DNA of 64,000 nt, taken from contig VCCP01000003.1 of NCBI GenBank assembly GCA_005765155.1, forward strand, positions 496,001 to 560,000, read 5' to 3'. Every line of letters begins with the position of its first letter. Position 1 is the first letter of the stretch. The translations under genes and the position numbers were made by a program. This document shows positions 12,359 through 22,554 of the stretch, piece by piece. The notes under the pieces were generated by a model. That model was not told the DNA's origin and ran no database searches. It saw only the letters and a program-made list of their open reading frames with translations. This DNA comes from Zelopaecilomyces penicillatus (lineage: Eukaryota; Ascomycota; Sordariomycetes; Hypocreales; Pseudodiploosporaceae).

Positions 12359-12799
12359 GATGACGGTATTGTCGGGTTAACTGCAGGGTGTAGTTGGGTT
12401 GAAAGGGACGTTGAGGTGGGGTCGATCCCAAGCCGTTGTTGAGCACGCGAGTTCCTCGGAGGTCGTTTCGAGTCGTATTCGAGTAAAAGTTCGAAGATCA
12501 AAATTTCAGCTTAACTAGCCGTAACTCGTCAAGGTCTCGTTTTGCACGTCGTAATGTGGCTGCTAATGGGGGGAGGGATGTCAGAAGCTGGACAGAATGC
12601 GGAGTCACAATTTTGACAATTTGCGCTGGGAGTGAGCAGATGGTGGGGTGTGGCGGGGTGTGGCTAGTTGCAGGCGGTCGACTGTGGCAGAACCGCCATC
12701 TCGCCCAAGATTACAGGTTTATCTCCACGTGACCTCGAGGAAGTCAACATCGAGAGCTTCCCAATTGAACTGTCTGTGTGGAAAGAGCTGCATTGAATC
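12359..12799. promoter_or_regulatory. Bidirectional promoter between SUI2 and BUB3
   Basis: 441 bp between divergent start codons. It has GC-balanced sequence with G-rich stretches (around 12560-12665) and no coding frame that continues either neighbour. No specific factor site can be named. Confidence 0.5.
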
Positions 12800-14029
12800 A
12801 TGGCTCCTGGTAAGTAGCTGTCGCGATTTGCGGGTTCATATTCTATCTATAGCGATCTTATATCTAATGTGTTTGCAGCAACACAATACGAGCTCTCCCC
12901 GCCGCCCGGGGACGCGGTGTCCGCGATCGCATTTGCCCCAACCTCCGCGACGAAGCTTCTCGTCTCCTCGTGGGACAAGAATGTGTACAGCTACGACATT
13001 TCAAACGGTGCCGACGACAACCTTGTGAATACATATCAACACCAGGCGCCTGTTCTAGATGTGTGCTTTGGAGACGACGACAATGAGGCTTTCACAGCTG
13101 GCATGGATTGGGCGGTCAACAGGTAACTAAGACTACCCCAGGTATTTACATGCGACCAATTTGTTGGTACTAACAAATGGTTAGGCTGAACCTCGAGACA
13201 GGCGAAATGACCGTACTGAGCAAGCATTCAGCTCCCGTGCGCTGTGTGGTTTATAACAAAGCCCGTGGTGAGTTGGAGACAGGTATCACGAATAGAGCAC
13301 TATTCACTAACACTCACGCAAGGCATCCTCGTATCGGCATCATGGGATTGTAGCTTGAATCTTCATAATCTAAGGGACCCCTCAAGCTCTCCTATTCGAA
13401 TCCCCCTCCCCGGAAAGCCACACGCTGTTGCCGACAGTCCATCCAAGATTGTCGTGGCCATGACAGGTCGTGTAATCAACATCTATGATCTGAACACCAT
13501 TGCCGACCTTTTCGCTTCAGGTGGTACCGAGTTGAAGCCTTGGCAACAGCGAGAATCTTCGCTTAGATATCTCACCAGGGCAGTAGCATGCATGCCGAAT
13601 GATGCTGGTTACTCCACCAGCAGTATCGAAGGACGTGTTGCTGTTGAGTGGTTCGAGGACACGGCTGAATCTCAAGCTCGAAAGTACGCATTCAAATGTC
13701 ACAGACAAGCAGCGCCAGATGGAGACGGTGATGTTGTTTACCCCGTCAATTCGTTGGTGTTCCACCCTGTCCACGGAACGTTTGCATCGGGTGGAGGTGA
13801 TGGGACTGTGGCGCTGTGGGATGCTGAGGCCAAGAGGAGGTTAAAGCAGTATCAAAAGTTCCCCAACAGTGTTGCGGCGTTAGCATTCTCAAGCGATGGA
13901 AAGTACCTTGCCATCGGAGTTTGTCCAGGTTTTGAGACAGGACAGGAGGATTATAACGGGGCGGGCGCTACCGCCATTCTGATTAGGGAGCTTGGAGAGA
14001 ATGAGGCGAAGGGCAAAGGTGCTAAATAA
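12800..14029 (+). CDS. BUB3: Mitotic checkpoint WD40 protein Bub3
   Basis: Four exons, 12800-12809, 12879-13122, 13185-13267 and 13323-14029, join to 347 aa. The opening QYELSPPPGDAVSAIAFAP and LLVSSWDKNVYSYD is typical of Bub3. WD-like blades follow: VLDVCFGDDDNEAFTAGMDW, HSAPVRCVVYNKARGILVSA, SWDCSLNLHNLRD, TGRVINIYDLN and FASGGGDGTVALWD. The region SSIEGRVAVEWFED and KCHRQA is the Bub3/Rae1 signature. Bub3 binds phosphorylated kinetochore repeats and recruits Bub1 and BubR1/Mad3 to the spindle checkpoint; Rae1 is the closest paralogue, but the start and the VEWFED block favour Bub3. The first exon codes only three whole residues and one base. Confidence 0.95.
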
Positions 14030-14178
14030 TGGGGGTGGTAAATCTGGAGTAATTCTTATCCGAGTCGGCGTTCGGCTAAGATATGACATTTTGTGTTTGA
14101 TGATAGCTCTGTGGTGGCCGGTTTCGGTGGCAAAAGTCGGTATGAAGATACCCATTTCAGTGAAGTAAATGTCAATGA

Positions 14179-15028
14179 TTATGTTGGCGCACTGCTTGAA
14201 GCTAGCCTGGGGTTGATTATTGACACCGCGTATTCCAATGGTATCTCCTCAAGATCGAACCCGTCTCGGCACCGATACTGAAGACTCTGGGGCGACGATG
14301 TGTGTGGCTTCGGAGGCTTCGGCATCTTATAATCACGAATGCGAACGCCTTTGAGGAAAGTATACTTTCCCATCTTTTCCACATCACGAAGAGCATTCTG
14401 CGGCAGCTCTTTAAATCTACCATTTCTCCTTTCTGGGATAGAGCAGTCTTGGGTTGCCTGGGTGTTAGGCTGAGTGAGGGATCCAGTCGAATCGCGCGAT
14501 GTTTCTTGAGAATTTAATTGACCTGCTAATTAATCTGAGCCTGGATTTCTCAAGATATGATTGTTGATCACCCTTACCTGATCCACTAGGATCTGCTGCT
14601 ACTTTTCGAGCTTCTACTGAGTAGGTTGATAAGTTCAATTGCGTTTGTCCCATCTTCTCATATGCGAACCAACCTCTATTCATTAAAGTCGCATTCCTTT
14701 TCCGTCTCTTAATCTGAAAGATTATGAATTCGCGCCGAGATGCTTTGTCAGTCAATTGACGCATCACAGGCTGCCGATATTGTGCCTCGGAAATGTGAAA
14801 AGATGGCCGATTAAGCACTGCAGGTTGGGGTACAGGACTGTCCGACTTATCGCATCTAGGCTTGTCCGGTGTCATGGGTACGACGTCTGTATCTGACTCT
14901 TCTGCAGCATTGGACAGTTCAAGACATCCCATTGTTATGTTGCGTATATTCGTGCTTCCTGCCTCGTGTGGCTTGGATGTTGAACACTGACCATCGTCTA
15001 ATTCGAGTTCCGCTTCGCTGGCGAGCAT
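14179..15028 (-). CDS. Hypothetical protein, 264 aa, unknown function
   Basis: Two exons, 15028-14578 and 14522-14179, separated by a 55-bp GT-AG intron; without splicing the frame ends soon after. The joined protein has an acidic N-terminus (SEAELELDDGQ), a basic middle (EFIIFQIKRRKRNATLMNRG) and a compact C-terminal block: LPQNALRDVEKMGKYTFLKG, then VRIRDYKMPKPPKPHTSSPQ. There are no membrane spans or known domain. The basic cluster could be a nuclear signal, but that is a guess. It lies tail-to-tail with BUB3, 149 bp away. Confidence 0.7.
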
Positions 15029-15429
15029 TGCAAATAATTATCAAAGACGAGTTTCACAATGCAGGTTCAGCCGTATTTGCTACCCGCAAAAGCAATACGA
15101 GTCTTCGTAATTTAATTGAAGGTGAAGGTTTCATGGTAAAGTAGAAACTGGGATTTCCATCTTCAATGGCGAAGTACGGAATGTAAACTGGGCAGGAGAT
15201 GCAGCAGCGTGTTGCTCCTGCCTCGCTTGCCGCGACCACTGATCTTCTGAGCTGGGACTACAGCTGCCATTTTCTGGCACACAAAGAAAATATAAATCTC
15301 ACGTTAAAATCTTTGGCTCTTGGGAGCAATCTGTATTTTCCCACCAAACCTTTAAATGCCGTCTGTGTATCTCCTATTACAGATATATAGACATGTACAA
15401 GTCTTCAACGAATCATATGCCCAGCCGTT
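15029..15429. promoter_or_regulatory. Upstream region of the 264-aa gene and 3' flank of the reductase
   Basis: 401 bp with no good coding frame. Both flanking genes run leftwards, so this is the promoter of one and the 3' UTR of the other. Confidence 0.45.
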
Positions 15430-17156
15430 TCACCAAGCACGCTGCCGATACTGAACATTTGGATTTGCCCCTTGACAAAAATGTTGATGCTCATCCGCCT
15501 CAGCATTAGCATTGGGCTGTCCTGGTAACCAACGCCAGCGGTATGATTTGAGGCGAGCACTCCACTCCCCAACCTTTGTCGGCTTGATGGGCTAAGGGCA
15601 TTTGAAAACAAACCTTTAGTACTCTTCCAAAAAATCATTCGACCTCCATTGCGAACCTTACGTACCTGAGGTTCTGGGACATAATCATAAGATCCGGCAA
15701 TCTCGCAGAGCAGAACCTTCTGGCTGGACTCCTGAGGAATCTTCTCTCCCCACAGCAGGTTATGTGGGAATCTCAGCTCGAAAGACACAGCGCTTTCAAT
15801 CTCGTCAATCTCTTCACGGGTCAACTCAAGGGTGAGAGCATCGATGTTGTCTTTGAGATGCTCTACCTTACGACCTCCAAGGATGGGGAAGACATAGGGA
15901 GCCTTGTGCAACACATAAGCCAAAGCAACGCTGGTAATAAGGCTGTTTCTTCGAGATGCAATGGCTTCTAACGCTCTACTTGCCTTTATGTCAGTATCAC
16001 TGGCTTCCACACGACGACGATCCTGAGACCGGCGTTGTGCTTCCGTCTTGAAGTTGCCTCCCCCAAGTGCTCCCCACGGAGCAATACCCATTCCCTCTAC
16101 CTTGCACATTGGAAGAATGTCTCGTTCGAAATCACGACAGGCAGCAGACCAACGGCCTTGATATACCGAGAATTGTCGAAGGGCGTGATTTCTGGCGTAC
16201 TCATTTGCCTTGCTGCAGCATACAGTAAGCGAAGTCGGAAGAAGACAAGATCTGGTTGAAAGATATCCTACCTTACAACCCAAGCTGGACAGTCGCTGAT
16301 ACCTAAATACAGGACCTTTCCAGACGCCACGAGGTGATTTAGAGATTGCATTAGCTCTGGGATAGATGTGGAATAATCCCACCAATGGACATAAAGCTTT
16401 GATGAAATGATTAAAAGAGCGACAAGGTAAAGTAAGGGAAAGGGTTAGCTCACCAAATCGATGTAATCCGTCTGCAGCTTTCGCAAGCTATCATTGACGG
16501 ATATGGTGAGAGACTTTGACCCATTGCCTGTATAGTTTGCCATGATCTCTGGATGACTAGGTCTGGGGCCACCTTTGTAGTTGGTTGTATACTTCGTAGC
16601 AAGTACTAGAGTAAAGTACGTTAGCATTCAAGTCGCGGGCAGACAGGTCTTTTTGGAGTGTATTTGGTGACTGACCCAACTGATCACGATGGCCTCGTTT
16701 CTTCATCCATTCGCCAATCCATATCTCGGATTCTTCGCATTGGTAGTTATTGGAAGTGTCAATGAAGTTGCCTAAGGCTGCTTCAGCGATTCATGTGATT
16801 CCAACATATAATTTATGCGTGTGCCACTGACCTCCCTAACATCATGTCGGAATCTTGTAAGCCAAGGCGCTCAAAAGCCATGCCAAATCTAACTCACCTG
16901 CTCAAAATAAAAGTCAAGCAAGGCTTCACTGCCTTGTTGGTCACAGACTCCAAGATATTCTTTCCTGTTGGGGAGCTTTGTAAGTCGTCGGGTCGTAGAT
17001 AAAGTCGATAGGAATGACAGCCACAAACCAAGCATTTCCGAAGTTTGCACTCCCGAGACAGAGTGGGCTAACTCTGACGGCGGCGGTTGGCGAGAGTAGT
17101 CTGTACCGACCCAGCGGAGACTTTGGTGGAGGCACGCTGCCCGTTACACTGCTCAT
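15430..17156 (-). CDS. Aldo-keto reductase, aryl-alcohol dehydrogenase type, with a 4-nt microexon
   Basis: Eight exons: 17156-17029, 16964-16898, 16835-16832, 16771-16676, 16605-16454, 16396-16272, 16212-15666, 15591-15430; total 1281 nt, 426 aa. The four-base exon GGAG is needed to restore frame and produces the invariant GGNFIDTSNNYQ block. The AKR tetrad is present: Asp and Tyr in FIDTSNNYQ, Lys in LATKYT, His in YVHWWD. NADPH-binding features near the end include ILGGRKVEHLKDNI. The C-terminus reads SYDYVPEPQPIKPTK plus about 40 extra residues. Fungal relatives reduce aromatic aldehydes or act in secondary metabolism; the substrate is unknown here. The other introns are 46-90 bp with standard borders. 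A model that missed the microexon would be frameshifted. Confidence 0.88.
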
Positions 17157-18669
17157 GATTGTGACAGTGCGATTGCGACCGGTGAGCTTTTGCACGCAGG
17201 TGGTTTGCTTCGAAAAGCGAATTTAATAGAGGTGAAAGTTGAATCGGTGCAAGTCCAGTTAGGTATTGGTAGGTAATTCTTAACCACATCGGCAGGATGA
17301 ATGTTCGATTGGATGTGGTTTCCAGCAGTGGACAAGTTCGCTTCGGTAAATTGGATCCATCTCACGAAGCATATTAATGAAGTGGAGAATCTCGTTAATT
17401 ATTCTGGTAGGAAAGAACATTGTCGCATCTTCACAGAAGGCATGATGAACCCTTTGGTATAGCGAGGGCAAGAGGCAATTACAAGACTCAGAACCACTGA
17501 GATGGTTCCCCCCAAGCACGGTCACGACACAATAAGGATAGGCAGTAGCTCTTGACAGCTGGAGCAAGATCAAAAGATATATGCTCTAAGAGTAGTTAAC
17601 CCAGCCTTCATGTCAATGTCATTATATCGAATAAACTCAATTGAAGGCATATGGTAAGCATACGGATGCAAGATGGACGCATTCCACAGGGGTGCTTTTA
17701 ATAGAAGCATCGTGCTTCCAGAAAATAGGACTCGGATGAAATGCTCCAACTCATGGGCAGCAGTTTTGCTTGGAAATGGCCCAAGTCGTCCACAATACAT
17801 TTGCAATTATGGAAAAGTTCTTGTCCATACTAAACTGTAAATTCACTTCACCGGTTGGCGAAGTAAATAGCGTTCCAAATAAAGCTGATTTCCCAAATAA
17901 ATCTGTTTAACATCAAGGTCAATGAGTAATAAGGTAGGCAGGTATAGTGAACTTGAACGTCTTGCGTACTTCCATCGGAGGGTCGCTCCATTGACTTTGA
18001 TTGAAGGGACGAGCACCATCGCTGACGTCACATCGTCCAACTAAAGGCTTCGTTTGAGCCCCAATTCCTCATCATTGGCGCAAACTCTGTCACATTCTTG
18101 GCCAATTTGGTTGTTTAGGGTTTGGACCTTGTCAAGACATCTCAAAAGGATCTACAGAGCAACCGGATAAGTTAAGCTTTGCGCAATTAGGCAATTATAC
18201 CTAGAATATCTGGAAGCGGTGAAACTCAGACGAGGAAGACGTCACCTAAATCGGCGATCTTGTCTGGGTTGAGGTCGAAGCCAAGAGCGAAACTATGCTG
18301 CGAATTGCACTTGTTACGAATTCATTCCGGGCGTTAGCTTGCCCTTCGGGGCTTTTGCTCCCACGAGCGAGTGTCATGATTGGACACCAGGGGTTCTTGG
18401 TACCGGTAAACTGGCCAGGGGTTTGGAACATGGCTGCAAATCGGCAAGGAAGGGAATATGTATGACATAGCTGATATCTCGAGTTATCTTGAACTCGCTT
18501 GCGCATTGAGTTTGGAGTTGTTATGAGGAAGGGCTGACGTTTGCTTGACGTGTATTAAGGGATCGGCATTCGCACGAACCTTTAAACAGCCCTTCTTCCC
18601 CAGTTATGGTGAAGGGTATTCTTCAAAAATTCGGTAAACTTAATCACAACTACATAGTGAAAAAAAAAA
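17157..18669. other. 1.5-kb gene-free stretch upstream of the reductase
   Basis: It contains the reductase promoter at the left and the promoter of the 160-aa membrane protein at the right. Short minus-strand frames (for example around 18246-18506) lack a partner exon and any recognisable motif. Nothing else found. Confidence 0.45.
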
Positions 18670-19152
18670 ATGGCTCCCTTCCTTCTTCGAGATGGCCCTT
18701 TATTATCCCTCGCGGGAAAGCCAACACCTGCTGTCACTACCCCAACAATCACAGAACCATTTCTATTCGGAAGACAGGCTCCCGCCACAGTTACAGTTTA
18801 TGCGGAGAGGGATAACAGCGACCATCTAGGTGGTGGAGCAATTGCTGGAATCATCATCGGATCTGTTGTCGGCATTCTTCTACTTCTTTGGGTCATAAGA
18901 TCCTGCTTCAACTTGGGAGCATCACCTCAAGAGCGCGAGGTCCTCTATCACGACGTTGAGCCAAAACGCCATCGCCATCATTCCCGTCACAGCAGACAAC
19001 ACAGCAGGCGACGAGATTCGTCAGATTTATCAGCACCGCCACCGGTCGTGATCCGAGAGCATTCTCAGAGGCGGCAACAGCAACAGCCAACAACATATGT
19101 GTATAAGGAAGGGGACACGGGAAGACGAGGACGCCATGTGGTGAGGTACTGA
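18670..19152 (+). CDS. Small single-pass membrane protein
   Basis: An uninterrupted 160-aa frame whose ATG directly follows an A-run. Residues 1-52 are hydrophilic and Thr/Pro-rich (PTPAVTTPTITEP). A glycine-rich membrane span lies at about 54-76 (GGGAIAGIIIGSVVGILLLL). The tail is strongly basic with His/Arg/Ser/Gln repeats (RHRHHSRHSRQHSRRRDSSD). This layout, a short extracytosolic Ser/Thr stem, a GxxxG-like helix and a basic cytosolic tail, is common among small fungal wall- or septum-associated proteins, but no family is recognised. There is no cleavable signal peptide; the membrane span probably acts as signal anchor. Confidence 0.7.
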   Translation: MAPFLLRDGPLLSLAGKPTPAVTTPTITEPFLFGRQAPATVTVYAERDNSDHLGGGAIAGIIIGSVVGILLLLWVIRSCFNLGASPQEREVLYHDVEPKRHRHHSRHSRQHSRRRDSSDLSAPPPVVIREHSQRRQQQQPTTYVYKEGDTGRRGRHVVRY

Positions 19153-19710
19153 ATATGAAGCTGATGAGAGATATTTGGGTCTGATCGTTTGAGTCCATGA
19201 AGATTTTGATGGATAGCCAAAGCGATTTGTGGTTCATTGATGATGATGAGATGAAGCTCCTGGTGCCAGCATTTGCTGGTGTGAGATGGACTTTTGCAAT
19301 TGGCAGGGAAGAGATGAGAGGGGAGTACCTTGAATGTTAGTTTATATACCCTAAAATTAGCTTGAGCCTCTTCCAACTCATTTAAAGAAAAATGACTGCG
19401 AGAAGATTATTTCAATTGTGTTTCTAACTGTAACACATTTCGTGAGCAAGTCTTTAGTTGGATAAATTGGGTGTGCTGCAGGGTGGAGGTGCAGCCGGTA
19501 TGCCGCATTCCAGATGCAAAGCCCCAGTTCTTCCGAACTACTGCCGAAACATCTAGACTCGTCAATTCTACCATGGAAATCTTCCCACCACCACCTTCAC
19601 GCCGATTATCGCACGCCGACCAATTATCCATGTCCACAGCTCCAACAAACTCCCAACAATCAAGCAATTGGAAGGGCCTGTAAGCGCTCTAGCGACTATG
19701 GGCCCTCGAG
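19153..19710. promoter_or_regulatory. Intergenic leader region of the PPR-like gene, with an overlapping uORF
   Basis: 558 bp without a gene. An upstream ATG at 19698 opens an 18-codon frame ending at 19751, overlapping the main start at 19711 in another frame. If included in the transcript, it could lower initiation at the main ATG. Confidence 0.5.
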
Positions 19711-22554
19711 ATGGCGTCGACAAACCCCGCTCCTTCGAAGGCCGCGCTTAATGCCCTCCGCGGCGTTCTCCTGACAACATCTTGTTCCGTAATTCTTCTA
19801 GCCGAGGAACGACGACGTCGAATCAAGCTCGCCTGCGCCGCCATTGACAATGCACGGAAGCTACACACAGTCCGGAGCAACCGTGGACCGATTGCGCTGG
19901 TTGAGGGTCTAGGATCGTGGGAGAGCAGGCTGTCTGAGCTAGGCGACGAGGTCTTGATACCGCAATCCAAGAATCGCCGCCGCCGCCGAGACCTACAATC
20001 GGGCGAATTCTTATCGGATCCGAGTCAAAGGCGGCAAAGCATATCGAGTCACGTTGGTGCGCCAAATCGGCACGATGCAGCCACACAATCGAACGCTTGT
20101 CCGGTTGCACATCCACTTGAGTTGAGCTTTGATTCACTCAGGCTTATCCCAAGTGTCGCTCAAGTTCAGCAACGAGAGCTGTTGTCGCATAACCCTGCTC
20201 TCCGCCGTTCGTCAATTTTTGCTAGGAATAAGGAGGAAGCACGTGGACAACCTACCCCGGGAAAACTCTCCAACTCGACAGCACAGGAGTCAATGACGCC
20301 AAATCAGCCAGCCCAACTGTCATCCCTACCGACAGTTGACGACCCCGATGTGCCAATTGAAAGTTCCCATAATGCAGAAAACGACGCAACACATATTCCA
20401 TCCTTGGTGCCCGCTCTCTCCCCTCCCAAGGCAACATCGGCCAACATGTTATTCGAAAAAAATCTGGCCAAACTCGAATTCTTACTCAACAAACTGGACT
20501 CGAATCAGGCCAGCCGTGTCAGCTCCTCTGAAAACCTCACCCAAGCCATCATCACAATTGAGAAGCTAGCATCTTCCCCATCCCCAACATTCAAGATGGC
20601 CAAGCAGCTTAGGTTGACTGGCGTCCGACTGTTGAAAAGCACAGTCCTTTTGGATTCTACCAAGACGAATGAGGTGCTGTCGATATTATTGTCTAATTCG
20701 AAGGATATCTTTCAGATACTTGTGCCTTTCATCAGTTGGCTAGAGGAGAAGAAGTTCAGCAAGAGTTTGGAACAGTTTCTCACGTTTATCTCAGACCGAA
20801 AAAACTCCCGCTATTGGATGCGCGGTATGTTTATATACCGAGCTCTTGGCCGTCACAGTAAAGTTTACGAGGACTTTCAACATACTAAACACCTCTATCA
20901 AATGCTTCAAAGTGCTGGATTATACGCTGGGATTACAGTGCCCCGGGATGTGGAATACAAAATCCATCGACAGATGACTATGCTGGGCGCAGAAGCTGGT
21001 GATGATGTTTTCATCCACAGAGAGATGCAATCGCTATACGGAATCGAATCCCGTGCAACAAAGTTCGATGTGAAGCTTCAAAGCAGGCTCCTTGTTCGCG
21101 AAGCTAACCTTGGGAAATGGGATTTCGTGCGCAACAGCATAGAATCACTGGGAGAGGGAGCTGATATGAAATCACCAGATTTCCAATGCATGTTGATCAA
21201 AATCACTAATATTTTTGCCGAGAACCACTCTGCAGAGGAACTTGAGGCGTTGCTACGACAATTTGTCGGCGGCTACGGTATTTCTTTGAAGTACAGATGG
21301 GTGAACCATGTACTAGATCGGCATGCGAGCCGTCACCGCCTTGATTCCATGTTATCATGGCTACAATTTTGCGGCGAGAACGGGCCGCAGATGGATGATA
21401 ATTTTATTCAGGCGTTTTATTCCAGATGCCGCAAGTTCTGGAGTTTCTCGGATGGCAACATCACTCATTTGGACCGGAAGGTTCAAGCATCTTTGAGTTC
21501 TGTCCCATTAACATCTCTGAAGCAGCACAAATCGTCACGTATCAGTGTCACTGGCAAGCATCACAACCGCCACAGGCACGCTTTGCCACCAGCCGACGAA
21601 GAATCTGCTGTTCAAGGCATTGAGGCCCAAGAAGCCCATTGGACAACTGAAGTTGAAGCATTCAAATGCATGGAGTTGTTGGCAGGCCAGAACAAGTGGC
21701 AACGTGTTTGCAGAGCCTATGATGAGCTGTCATCTAGCAATCTTGGTTTCTCTGCACGATGTCTCCGGCTAGCCGTTCTCGGACAAATAAAACAGCAAGA
21801 CGGAAGCCCGGAGCATGCCGCTTCGTTGGTAGAGTTGGCATATGCTCAAGGGCATGAGGTCACTGAAGCATTGACACCGTTGTTACTCGCACGTCTAGAG
21901 AGAGGAGATGATGCTATTAGTCTGATCAATGAGGCCTTGCGGCGCGGTATTCGAATCCATGACAGTGTCTACAACAAAGCCTCGCAGTGTCTTTCCGCTA
22001 AATGCGACCTGCGAGGGGCTACCTCAATATGTGAAATTGCCGCGAGAGAAAACGGCAATGGGGAGCTTCTGTATAATGAATACAACTTCTCTAATTTGAT
22101 CTTTGCCTATACCGGCACCGCGCGATACCAAGCATTGGAGTCAACACTCTCAAAGTTTACGGCTGAGGTTCAATGGTGGCGAGGCAGCAAGACTTGTAAG
22201 GAGAGCATCAAGCTGGCCATGAAGACAACAGCGATGCGAGCGGTAGTCCATCCAAGAGACATTAAGAACCACGGGGAAGCGCTGAAAAGACTAGACGAGG
22301 CTCTCACGCACGTCAAAAAGTGCCGTTCTACAAAGGAGGACCGGAGGGCAGTGGCGGAAGCATTCGTGCGTGTGGTTCGACATCCAGGGAAGGTTGCGAA
22401 GATATCTCCAGACGAAGTTGGAAGCATCAGCACTGCCGCGGTGGAGAAGCTATCAGCGATACAGACCGCCCCTACAAAGGTGTTTAGGAAAATGAATGTA
22501 GAATCCACCAATATGGCTTCTCGCCGAGGATTAGCAATCGCCCAAGAGGGATGA
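19711..22554 (+). CDS. Large mitochondrial pentatricopeptide-repeat-like protein
   Basis: Intronless frame of 947 aa. The N-terminal segment ALRGVLLTTSCSVILLAEER followed by an RRRIKLACAAIDNARKLH block is typical of fungal mitochondrial PPR proteins: a hydrophobic helix flanked by basic residues. The middle (about 250-620) is made of tandem amphipathic helices (LEFLLNKLDSNQ, LAKLEF, YQMLQSAGLYAG, WDFVRNSIESLGEG, HSAEELEALLRQFVGGYGIS), consistent with degenerate PPR/TPR repeats. The C-terminal third has further helical repeats (CMELLAGQNKWQRVCRAYDE, SLINEALRRGIRIHDSVYNK). Such proteins bind mitochondrial RNAs or act in mitoribosome function. Assignment rests on the N-terminal signature and repeat character; individual repeats are weak. 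Confidence 0.75.
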   Translation: MASTNPAPSKAALNALRGVLLTTSCSVILLAEERRRRIKLACAAIDNARKLHTVRSNRGPIALVEGLGSWESRLSELGDEVLIPQSKNRRRRRDLQSGEFLSDPSQRRQSISSHVGAPNRHDAATQSNACPVAHPLELSFDSLRLIPSVAQVQQRELLSHNPALRRSSIFARNKEEARGQPTPGKLSNSTAQESMTPNQPAQLSSLPTVDDPDVPIESSHNAENDATHIPSLVPALSPPKATSANMLFEKNLAKLEFLLNKLDSNQASRVSSSENLTQAIITIEKLASSPSPTFKMAKQLRLTGVRLLKSTVLLDSTKTNEVLSILLSNSKDIFQILVPFISWLEEKKFSKSLEQFLTFISDRKNSRYWMRGMFIYRALGRHSKVYEDFQHTKHLYQMLQSAGLYAGITVPRDVEYKIHRQMTMLGAEAGDDVFIHREMQSLYGIESRATKFDVKLQSRLLVREANLGKWDFVRNSIESLGEGADMKSPDFQCMLIKITNIFAENHSAEELEALLRQFVGGYGISLKYRWVNHVLDRHASRHRLDSMLSWLQFCGENGPQMDDNFIQAFYSRCRKFWSFSDGNITHLDRKVQASLSSVPLTSLKQHKSSRISVTGKHHNRHRHALPPADEESAVQGIEAQEAHWTTEVEAFKCMELLAGQNKWQRVCRAYDELSSSNLGFSARCLRLAVLGQIKQQDGSPEHAASLVELAYAQGHEVTEALTPLLLARLERGDDAISLINEALRRGIRIHDSVYNKASQCLSAKCDLRGATSICEIAARENGNGELLYNEYNFSNLIFAYTGTARYQALESTLSKFTAEVQWWRGSKTCKESIKLAMKTTAMRAVVHPRDIKNHGEALKRLDEALTHVKKCRSTKEDRRAVAEAFVRVVRHPGKVAKISPDEVGSISTAAVEKLSAIQTAPTKVFRKMNVESTNMASRRGLAIAQEG

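Noticed and set aside
18246..18506. 86-codon minus-strand frame upstream of the membrane protein
   Set aside because: Starts with ATG but has no recognisable domain, no partner exon and no paralogue.
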